NCBI GenBank assembly: GCA_910574865.1
Contig: CAJTDN010000026.1
Location: 1-39,658, forward strand
DNA length: 39,658 nt
Reading direction: 5' to 3'
Source: Lachnospiraceae bacterium
GTDB taxonomy: Bacteria; Bacillota; Clostridia; Lachnospirales; Lachnospiraceae
The notes under the pieces were generated by a model. It had not been told where the DNA came from. It made no database searches and saw nothing but the letters and a program-made list of their open reading frames with translations. Of this stretch, positions 33,595 to 39,658 are shown one piece after another. Position 1 is the stretch's first letter, and every line of letters starts with the position of its first letter. A program made the translations under genes and the position numbers.

Positions 33595-33692
33595 TAACAC
33601 ACCTCCATTAGCCAATCTTGTCCATGCATAGCGTAACTTGCAAATTCTATTCCAAGGCACTCAAATTTTAAAATAGTATTATTATCTCCCAT
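33594..33692 (-). CDS. Short coupled ORF before the acetyltransferase
   Basis: MGDNNTILKFECLGIEFASY and 12 more residues, 32 codons, with GAGAGGAAATAAGG before the ATG and a TAATG overlap with the next gene. It may be a genuine coupling peptide or the leftover N-terminus of another gene. No family recognised. Confidence 0.35.
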   Translation of the reverse strand: MGDNNTILKFECLGIEFASYAMHGQDWLMEVC

Positions 33693-33707
33693 CCTTATTT
33701 CCTCTCT

Positions 33708-33922
33708 TTATACATCAAAATCTTCTGACTTAAAGTTGCTGTAATATCGCCCTTTTTCAGCAGTGAATTTTAAAACACAATAATCCGGATCTGTCACGCC
33801 CTGGGGATAATACATGGTATCACCTTCAAGCCAAATCATCTGCTTAGCTTCAGCATCCTCCAAAACCTCCATGGTACCAATCAGCATAACCCCACGGAAA
33901 TATTGTTTGTTCTGGATTTCTC
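33708..33922 (-). pseudogene. Pyridoxamine 5'-phosphate oxidase-like, C-terminal fragment
   Basis: The frame reads YFRGVMLIGTMEVLEDAEAK, then MIWLEGDTMYYPQGVTDPDY and ends RYYSNFKSEDFDV, the C-terminal half of the small FMN-binding split-barrel proteins related to pyridoxamine phosphate oxidase. A TGA lies just upstream of the homologous stretch and no start is present, so the first half has been deleted. Confidence 0.7.
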
Positions 33923-34020
33923 ATTTTGTTGGCTCCTTATATTATCATTACCTTAAGTTCTCCTAATTAGATTATCAGTATTTTTCTGTAAACTGTTTTA
34001 TCTGTAACCAGCCAACAATC

Positions 34021-34434
34021 TTACAATTTTGCTATCGCTTCTCTGAGATCAGCTATATACTTAGCCTGTTGTTTTTTCAGATACCCCTTTACAAACAGAT
34101 TCATAATCGGGTTCTTCACCCGAACTTCTTCTGTAAAAGTAATTTGCGTACCACCATCCCGGCTCTCAAACATGCCGCTCCAACGACCGCTCATGTTTTG
34201 ATTTTCTATATCAAATCGGTATTCCCGGTATGGCTCTTTTGCGGTAATCTGAAAATGCGTCACAAACCCGGTCTTTGTATATTCATCAAACCGATTTTCG
34301 TCAATCATTTCAATTTTGGATAAATCACTCCGCCATTCATAGTTTTTGTTATCTGTAACAATGTCCCAGACTGTCTTGCAGTCACAAGGAAACTGCGCTG
34401 TCACTGTTGATCGCTTCACTGGATATTCCCCCAT
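34021..34434 (-). CDS. SRPBCC-family protein
   Basis: A 137-residue protein of the START/SRPBCC (polyketide cyclase, Bet v 1-like) fold: STVTAQFPCDCKTVWDIVTD at the N-terminus, NYEWRSDLSKIEMID, then ITFTEEVRVKNPIMN and a long C-terminal helix. Such proteins bind hydrophobic ligands; the role here is unknown. The ATG at 34434 has a weak site; a GTG at 34416 has GGGGGAA at good distance and may be the real start. Element copy 4 lies 48 bp upstream and may have replaced the promoter. Confidence 0.8.
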   Translation of the reverse strand: MGEYPVKRSTVTAQFPCDCKTVWDIVTDNKNYEWRSDLSKIEMIDENRFDEYTKTGFVTHFQITAKEPYREYRFDIENQNMSGRWSGMFESRDGGTQITFTEEVRVKNPIMNLFVKGYLKKQQAKYIADLREAIAKL

Positions 34435-34482
34435 TCTATTCTTTTTGCCAAACTATCCATTTGACTGCCTTCTGATATCCTA

Positions 34483-34757
34483 GCGTCGGTGTACAGAAGG
34501 CAACACGGTCGATGAAGGGCATATTTCCCCTCTTTCGTCGTTACTTTCACTCCGCGTACGTCCTTGTACGCGTCGCTCAAGTGCCTTGAAAGGGGGGAAA
34601 TATGCCTCTTCACGACTCTGCGACCTCACCCATAGGGATTTCAAGGGTTTTCAAGGAAGATGAATGAGGCGTACAAGGACGTACGCCGATTGAAGATGAC
34701 GCTGAAAACCCTTGAAATCACATGGGCTGAGGCGTGTTGCCCTCCGTACACTGACGC
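34483..34757 (-). mobile_element. 275-bp palindromic element, copy 4
   Basis: Full copy in the same orientation as copy 3, with TA at 34481-34482 and 34758-34759. One end has a substitution in the terminal repeat (CACTGACGC for CACCGACGC) and the C/G-run stem has one mismatch. It lies between the SRPBCC gene and a truncated serine hydrolase. Confidence 0.88.
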
Positions 34758-34801
34758 TATTATATATTAATATAAATTTCATTTTCCATACTTTATTCCT
34801 T

Positions 34802-35338
34802 CTAAACGCTGGGCTGTTGTAAAGCTGGCAACAATACATCCTCGATAAAGTGCACGGTTTTCATACCTGTTGCCTTGTAAAGGATACCGGAAAGAATGTG
34901 CAAGCAGACTGTTCGGTAATCAAACTCCTCGGTGATGCCCTTCCTTCCTCCGAGAAAATCCAGAGAGACCGCCGTCCAGTCCTCGCTGCTGCATACTTTC
35001 GTCCACGGGTCGCCGTGTCCCTTATAAGGCGCACGCATGGTCAGAAGATGTTTGACGGTCACATCATAGATTGTTTTTTCGCCGCGCTTGACGGGATATT
35101 CTGGAAAGTAGGACAGCACCTTATCGTCCACACTGCCGATCATTCCCTGATCGATGGCTATTCCCACCAGCAGAGACACAACACTTTTCGTTGCGGACAT
35201 AATGTGTGTGCAGTCTGTCCTTTGATAGCCGTTCCATTCTGCGAAATAGACCTCGTTCCCGTTTTGTAGGACACTGATCTGGCAAATATTCGGCTGCTTT
35301 TCCTATATGTATTGATATAGTTCTTTACGATTCATCAT
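34802..35338 (-). pseudogene. Serine hydrolase (beta-lactamase family), broken
   Basis: From the ATG at 35338 (AAGGAGGAG site) the frame reads MMNRKELYQYI and then TAG (35303-35305), followed in frame by EKQPNICQISVLQNG, the SxxK motif in MSATKSVVSLLVGIA and DYRTVCLHILSGILYKATGM. It ends at 34802, roughly half the usual length of such class C-type hydrolases, so the third motif is missing. There are thus two defects: an early TAG and a lost C-terminus near element copy 4. An internal ATG before SATK (35200) could not give a full domain. Confidence 0.8.
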
Positions 35339-35428
35339 AGTTCTCCTCCTTAGTCACTCGCGCTCCGCCCTCCGACGCATTGTCAAGGGAGAGCGCGTCT
35401 CCCATTTTGCGTTTCGATAAACTGGATT

Positions 35429-35797
35429 TTATTTGATAGGTGTTCCAATGCGTTTATCCAATCTCCATTGTGGCGCAATCCCATCATCGGCATAGTATTC
35501 GTCCATTGCTGTAATTTTATCGTTTTTTGTTTGAATAAACGAAGTCACATGAAAAGAAACACTTCTATCTTTGGGATAGATACGAACAACTGTAATAATT
35601 AAACCATTCACAATTTCTACTCTTTCAACGAGTCCATCCCATTCTCCGGGGTACTCACAATTCGCAATAATATATTCATCCACCGTAAAATGCTCGTTGG
35701 TGCAATGCCAATTTACATAGGCTTCTGCATGAAAGTATTTTCTAATTTCTCTTTCATCTTGGGCAAGAACGGCTTTCCAAAATTGTTCTATATTCAT
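35429..35797 (-). CDS. NTF2/SnoaL-like protein
   Basis: A 122-residue protein with the cone-shaped NTF2-like pattern: MNIEQFWKAVLAQDEREIRK, HCTNEHFTVDEYI, then a sheet ending DKITAMDEYYADDGIAPQWR. Complete and with a GGAGAAA site. Members are small-molecule binding or isomerase proteins; the partner is unknown. Confidence 0.82.
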   Translation of the reverse strand: MNIEQFWKAVLAQDEREIRKYFHAEAYVNWHCTNEHFTVDEYIIANCEYPGEWDGLVERVEIVNGLIITVVRIYPKDRSVSFHVTSFIQTKNDKITAMDEYYADDGIAPQWRLDKRIGTPIK

Positions 35798-35841
35798 GAT
35801 TTTCTCCTTTAAATTCCGATTTTTATAAGAATAGGAGCTGT

Positions 35842-36321
35842 CTACCTTTCCACGTATCTTTCATAACGGCATTGTTCAACAACTGTATCTCCCAATAACG
35901 TTATTGCTTGATGGGGACAGGAACTGATACATCGGTAGCACATAGTACAACGACTTCCTGCAGTCGCCTTACCGTTTTTTATGACGAGGTTTTCCATAGG
36001 ACATAGACTGACACAGAGTCCACACCCCGTACAAGCTTTGCTGATTTTCAGCTTATCAGAATAGTCCTTTGTTTTTCCATAACACCATAATCGTTGGCAG
36101 AGCAATCCTGCTATTCTATCATAAAAATACAATCCGTCTTTTGGATATTTTCCTTGCTTCATTTTGCTCGCACAATTTTCAATTTTTCTGTCTGCCGCCT
36201 TAATTATCTCCCGATTTTTTTCAAGGGATTTCTTTAGCAGCTTCACATCACAAACGGAATCGGGCATTTGAATGTGTAAACCGCCAACGACTTTTGCACC
36301 ATACTTTTTCCTCGAAACTAT
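35842..36321 (-). pseudogene. EFR1-type flavodoxin-ferredoxin, C-terminal part
   Basis: The frame starts directly after the preceding stop with SRKKYGAKVVGGLHIQMPDS and continues to two 4Fe-4S motifs, CTGCGLCVSLCP and CTMCYRCISSCP. This is the second half of EFR1-family flavodoxin-ferredoxin proteins; the N-terminal flavodoxin domain (about 130 residues) is missing. The ATG at 36267 could give a ferredoxin-only product, but the homology extends upstream of it to the stop, which indicates a deletion. Confidence 0.75.
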
Positions 36322-36771
36322 CTATTTGTTCTCTGCATCATTCCACTGTTTGAATACGACTATTTCCGCATCAGCTCCATAGCCGCTGTACTCAGACACC
36401 ATGAGATATTTCTCATCAGCAATGATCCCGTAGCACCTGTCGCTGTTCTTTTTATGTAGCTGATTCCCTAGATAAATTTTGTTATCATCCCAAAACTTTA
36501 CGATCTGTCCGTTGGGAAGGGCATATTCAATATTGGCAAAGGAGCCTTTCAGTGCATTCAGCTCTGTTACTTTTTCCATATCTGGAATGTGCAACGCATT
36601 GAACTCCGCAATCAGCTTTTCTTTTAATTCGCTTAACGCTGTCTTGCCTTTTTTACAGCATTGTGCAACAAGACATTCTGCTCCAAAGGGCCGTCCTCCC
36701 GTTCCCGCACACCCATTACAAGTGCCACCTAATTCACAGTTTGTACAATCAATTCCACAGATAGATTTCAT
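36322..36771 (-). CDS. DUF3795 domain protein (Cys-rich)
   Basis: A 149-residue protein with a cysteine-rich N-terminus (CGIDCTNCELGGTCNGC, then FGAECLVAQCCKKG), as in DUF3795 proteins, probably metal-binding. The second half carries a mixed sheet ending DAEIVVFKQWNDAENK. Start ATG 36771; ends with TAG immediately before the EFR1 remnant. Confidence 0.8.
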   Translation of the reverse strand: MKSICGIDCTNCELGGTCNGCAGTGGRPFGAECLVAQCCKKGKTALSELKEKLIAEFNALHIPDMEKVTELNALKGSFANIEYALPNGQIVKFWDDNKIYLGNQLHKKNSDRCYGIIADEKYLMVSEYSGYGADAEIVVFKQWNDAENK

Positions 36772-36799
36772 TCTATTTTCCTCCGCAAATTCTCTTTTT

Positions 36800-37255
36800 T
36801 TACAACTTCTTTATCGGGAAAAACATATATCCTTTCCCGGTCTGAGGGCACGTAAAATCATGGACAGCTCCTACTAATGCAATGTCATGCTCCTGCAGAT
36901 ATTGTATTACTTCCGGAAAAACGCCGTCATTTTCACGTTCCACGTAGATATACTCATAGGCGGGAATCACCCATTTTGTCCAGCCACCGGGAGCTTCTGC
37001 CCCATCGTTGCATTCCACCCCTGCAAGATAAAACCCTTGATTGAAGTCTTCCCAAGGCTGGAAGGACCGGGAGAAATCAGACATTACACCCCATATTCCG
37101 ATGATGTTCCCGTTTTCGTCTTTCTTTACCAGATGCGAAACTTCTCCAAAATGGGAATTGGCATCGTCCCATAGCTTTTGAATAAAGCCAGCGCCGTCTG
37201 TTGTTGCCCCCTCCTTTCCGATTACAACAAAGGACTCTTTTTTGCATTTAAAGCA
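36800..37255 (-). pseudogene. GyrI-like effector domain, detached
   Basis: The frame reads KKESFVVIGKEGATTDGAGF, then SRSFQPWEDFNQGFYLAGVE and ends TCPQTGKGYMFFPIKKL, a complete GyrI-like small-molecule binding domain as found behind AraC DNA-binding domains. The DNA-binding part is absent and the sequence directly upstream belongs to an RseP fragment in another frame. A GTG at 37387 would give a longer frame but with non-homologous residues. Probably the leftover of an AraC regulator. Confidence 0.65.
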
Positions 37256-37467
37256 ATGTCCCGTGCAGCGCCGGATGCGGATTGAGAAGATGTTCCCACC
37301 TCCGTCATGATGGACATAATACCTACGGAACCGCTGAGTTCCTTCACACTCACATTTCCACGTATCATCTGTATTATGCTGAGCCACATTTGTTGCACAA
37401 AGTCCAGAGTCTGATAGCCGATGAAACGCAAATTCGTCAAAAAATCTGCTGGAACTTGCTTTTCTGA
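37250..37467 (-). pseudogene. RseP site-2 protease, internal fragment
   Basis: The frame starts right after the lipoprotein stop and shows LDFVQQMWLSIIQMIRG, then VKELSGSVGIMSIMTEVG, the region before the last helix of RseP/RIP metalloproteases (usual pattern: LSGPVGI). Neither the HEXXH nor the LDG motif is included. The fragment passes into the GyrI fragment near 37250, so two deletion junctions lie close together. Confidence 0.65.
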
Positions 37468-37746
37468 TTAGTTGAATCCGATATTGTACTGATTCGGCTC
37501 TTCTTTTTGGTTGCCGGAATCTGAATTCTTCTGTTCATCCTCGCCGTCATCAACGGGTTCGCTGATGGGCGGTGTGTATGTTTCACCGTCCACCCACTCC
37601 GGAACAAGCTCCTGTGCTCCCTGCTTCAACCCGGTCTGGGTCTGTTTTCCGCTCTGATCGTCATTCTTATCGCCGGAGTTATTTCCGCAGGCGGCAAAAG
37701 ATAAGATCATGACTGCGGCCAAACCACAAATTAACAATCTTTTCAT
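37468..37746 (-). CDS. Small secreted lipoprotein
   Basis: A 92-residue lipoprotein with signal MKRLLICGLAAVMILSFAAC (lipidated Cys20), followed by a low-complexity, acidic, Asn/Gln/Pro-rich chain. The start at 37746 follows GGAGGAG. It is the third gene after sigma and anti-sigma factor. Its C-terminus ends exactly where the RseP fragment begins, so the original protein may have been longer. Confidence 0.75.
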   Translation of the reverse strand: MKRLLICGLAAVMILSFAACGNNSGDKNDDQSGKQTQTGLKQGAQELVPEWVDGETYTPPISEPVDDGEDEQKNSDSGNQKEEPNQYNIGFN

Positions 37747-37766
37747 GTTGGACTCCTCCGTTTCAT

Positions 37767-38588
37767 TTAATTGATTATGGATATATTGGCGTCGCCCCTG
37801 ATGATAGAAGCTACAACCTTTATTATCTCTTCCTGCTGCATCTGCCAACTCACAACCTTATACCGAATTCCATCCGACTGGAACTCGGCAGTATAAAGAT
37901 CCGGAGCATCTTCTGAAATGTGCTGGACTCCGAATGTTACATCTGTTCCGCTGATATCCGTCGTCTGTCGGTTTGCTTCTGGTTCCAGATACAAACATGT
38001 CGCAAGTTCTCCTACTTTGACTGCTTGTATGGAAATTCCTTTTACATAGCCAGTTTCCTTAAACAGCTCCGGAGAGCCATCCTCATAGTAGCCCGTATAG
38101 AATTCCAACGTTACCAGGTCGGATACAACCGTTCCATCCTTCGTATAAACTGGTTCTGCATGTTCATTATACGATGAGGCTGTTAACCCGGGCGGAACAT
38201 ATGCCGGCTGCAAATCTTTTCCGTAATGCGCAGATATATCTGCCGCATTCCAGCCACGCACATCATATACATCTGGGTCATACCCGACATCGTTCTCGCC
38301 AATGCCATCGATGGTGTTATTGTGTATCAGATCCATATCCAGCCAAAAAGCGTCAGACTCATCCGGCGCCATCTCAATCGGCCCAGGAGGCAGTGTGACT
38401 GGCGGCGCAGTTTCTTTCAAAGAGGAATTTCCAATTACCATACCAATCAATAACACAAAGCAGGCAGCGACACCGATATATTTGCTTACGAAGAATGGCC
38501 TGGATTTTTTTATCTGTTTTGTCTCGGCTTCTTGAATAAACTTCTCATCGACAAAACTCATGCCAACCATCAGATCTTTTCCATTCAT
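37767..38588 (-). CDS. Membrane anti-sigma factor of the ECF locus
   Basis: A 273-residue protein with a cytoplasmic N-terminus of about 33 residues, one membrane helix (about 36-54, YIGVAACFVLLIGMVIG) and a large outer domain that ends with IIKVVASIIRGD. This resembles the extracellular anti-sigma sensors (DUF4367-like end) paired with ECF factors in Clostridia. Its start overlaps the sigma stop by four bases (ATGA). It presumably holds the sigma factor inactive until an envelope signal arrives. Confidence 0.8.
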   Translation of the reverse strand: MNGKDLMVGMSFVDEKFIQEAETKQIKKSRPFFVSKYIGVAACFVLLIGMVIGNSSLKETAPPVTLPPGPIEMAPDESDAFWLDMDLIHNNTIDGIGENDVGYDPDVYDVRGWNAADISAHYGKDLQPAYVPPGLTASSYNEHAEPVYTKDGTVVSDLVTLEFYTGYYEDGSPELFKETGYVKGISIQAVKVGELATCLYLEPEANRQTTDISGTDVTFGVQHISEDAPDLYTAEFQSDGIRYKVVSWQMQQEEIIKVVASIIRGDANISIIN

Positions 38589-39145
38589 ACGGTTACGCCC
38601 TCCTTCCTTAAAAATTCCTTCAAATCATTTCTTGTACGGAACAAAGTCGTTTTCACTTTGCTTTCGCCTATACCGTACCTTTCTGAGATGCTACGGACAG
38701 AATCGGTATACCAATAGCGCCGCATGAATATCAGCCGCTTTTCCTCTGTCAGACTGGAAAGGAATTTGTTTATAAGCTGTCCAATCTCCTAGCCGGTTCT
38801 GTCTTCGTCTATCTCAGAAGAAGGATCCGGAATACACAGCTCCATTTCACTTGTCAGTGCAACCAGCTCGGCGCTTCTTTTTTTCGCATTCTTCCAGTCC
38901 AGTTTCCCGAACGAAAGATACCGGCATATTTTCGCGATATAGGCAAAGAAATAATCGGGCTTTTTCGGCGGAATGGTATTCCATGTTTCAAGGAATGTAT
39001 CATTCACACTTTCTTCCGCATCCAAACGACTGTTTAATATTTTCATCGCCAGGCGATGGAGTTTTGCACCGTACTTTATCTCAGTTTCCTTGATTGCCGC
39101 CTCACTACGCTTCCAAAACAGCTGTACGATTTCCCGATCCTCCAT
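38585..39145 (-). pseudogene. ECF RNA polymerase sigma factor with in-frame TAG
   Basis: A 187-codon frame. Region 2 is visible in NSRLDAEESVNDTFLETWNT and the following helix; region 4 in LPEEKR-type sequence (LTEEKRLIFMRRYWYTDSVR) and SERYGIGESKVKTTLFRTRN. Between them TAG occurs at codon 119 (38789-38791). The frame after the TAG is perfectly preserved to the stop that overlaps the anti-sigma start. A chain ending at the TAG lacks the -35 binding region 4. Start at 39145 with AAAGGAGG. Confidence 0.85.
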
Positions 39146-39238
39146 TGAAGCCTCCTTTCTTCCATGGTAGAGATAATCTCTCTCGCCCTTTAAGTGGGAT
39201 TTTATATCCCGTCGGTTACATTCTCACATAAAATTTTT

Positions 39239-39433
39239 CCAACTGTGCGGTTGCAATACGATGACAGACCGGAATGCAATTTATTGCAATGACAGTCCGT
39301 CATCGGATTAGCAACCCATCCTCCAAATGAGTAAAACACGGCTGCATTAGCAGACGTGAGAGCGCGTAAGCGCGAGTTTTACGAATGTATGGATGGGTTG
39401 GATAATCTTTGGATTATCCAACCGCACAGCTGG
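39239..39433 (+). mobile_element. 195-bp structured element with 8-bp target repeat
   Basis: Terminal inverted repeats of 15 bp with one mismatch (CCAACTGTGCGGTTG at 39239-39253; CAACCGCACAGCTGG at 39419-39433), flanked by a perfect 8-bp direct repeat AAATTTTT (39231-39238 and 39434-39441). Inside are nested stems: AACCCATCC/GGATGGGTT, GTAAAAC/GTTTTAC, GCGCG/GCGCG, CGATGAC/GTCATCG and TTGGATAATC/GATTATCCAA. No gene inside. It is unrelated in sequence to the 275-bp family. Confidence 0.75.
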
Positions 39434-39441
39434 AAATTTTT

Positions 39442-39658
39442 TGAATCGAATTACGAAAGTCGGGGAGCCATTTCGGATTCCCGCCTGATTATACTCTGTA
39501 CAGGTTGCTCTTTCGGCATCATCCTTATTGCAGTCTATTATTCCACAATCTATTGTACCAAGCCGCTAGCGCGGCGGCTAGTTCCAGGTACGTAAAACCA
39601 CAACTTTTTTTCAAAAAAAGGTAGCAGTTTTTAAGTTTATGATGTATTGTTAAGTTAC
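39442..39658. other. Terminal non-coding stretch
   Basis: Apart from a short frame MPKEQPVQSIIRRESEMAPR on the minus strand (with AATAAGG before it, but only 23 codons) I see no gene here. A small G/C-rich stem (GCCGC/GCGGC) lies near 39562-39576, and a T-run and A-run occur at 39605-39620. Confidence 0.4.

Noticed and set aside
39356-39595. 79-codon plus-strand open frame
   Set aside because: It begins inside the structured element and has no ribosome site or recognisable family.

Overview
The window looks like a chromosomal segment of a gut-type Clostridia, most likely a Lachnospiraceae (inference from protein style: MTWPF-type FtsX permeases, a YtrA-type GntR regulator, small DUF6019- and DUF7662-like proteins, AGGAGG ribosome sites). 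Nearly all genes are on the minus strand. There are no rRNA or tRNA genes, no phage genes, no CRISPR array and no transposase.

Layout, left to right: (1) 1-700, remnants of two regulators around a palindromic insertion element. (2) 873-3697, a complete TRAP transporter operon (dctP-dctQ-dctM). (3) 4191-9211, a response regulator, histidine kinase, ABC ATPase and FtsX-like permease module, preceded by a damaged second ABC locus (9222-10095). (4) 10098-13000, a second element copy, broken GrpB, acetyltransferase and CPBP genes, an intact CPBP protease and two small conserved proteins. (5) 13186-20861, a second two-component/ABC module with two tandem FtsX permeases, one of which has its last codons displaced by a hairpin-rich insertion. 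(6) 20886-22767, a GntR-controlled ABC transporter. (7) 22946-25783, an AraC-ABC-permease operon whose ATPase has an in-frame TAG. (8) 25857-27925, a truncated sortase B, a small helix-turn-helix protein and a degraded AlbA-type regulator. (9) 27993-30886, acetolactate synthase (ilvB, ilvN) behind a TetR gene. (10) 30941-37470, an eroded zone with a VanY-type carboxypeptidase split by an insertion element and many gene fragments. (11) 37468-39145, an ECF sigma factor (with an in-frame TAG), its membrane anti-sigma factor and a lipoprotein, then another structured element.

The dominant functional theme is sensing and export at the cell envelope: two complete RR-HK-ABC sets, two further ABC transporters under GntR and AraC regulators, CPBP proteins, VanY, sortase B and an ECF sigma system. 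Resistance to or sensing of antimicrobial peptides is a reasonable inference but no substrate can be read from the sequence.

The most interesting finding is a family of 275-bp non-coding elements: four full copies (294-568, 10098-10372, 31855-32129, 34483-34757) and one end fragment (4143-4183). They have terminal inverted repeats, are flanked by TA, and consist of two diverged inverted 92-nt arms around a 91-nt core. Removing the copy at 31855-32129 together with one TA restores the vanY reading frame exactly, which is direct evidence for insertion at a TA site. Two other structured elements occur: 13235-13398 inside an FtsX gene, and 39239-39433 flanked by an 8-bp direct repeat. Together with many truncated genes and five in-frame TAG codons, they show a region undergoing active decay.
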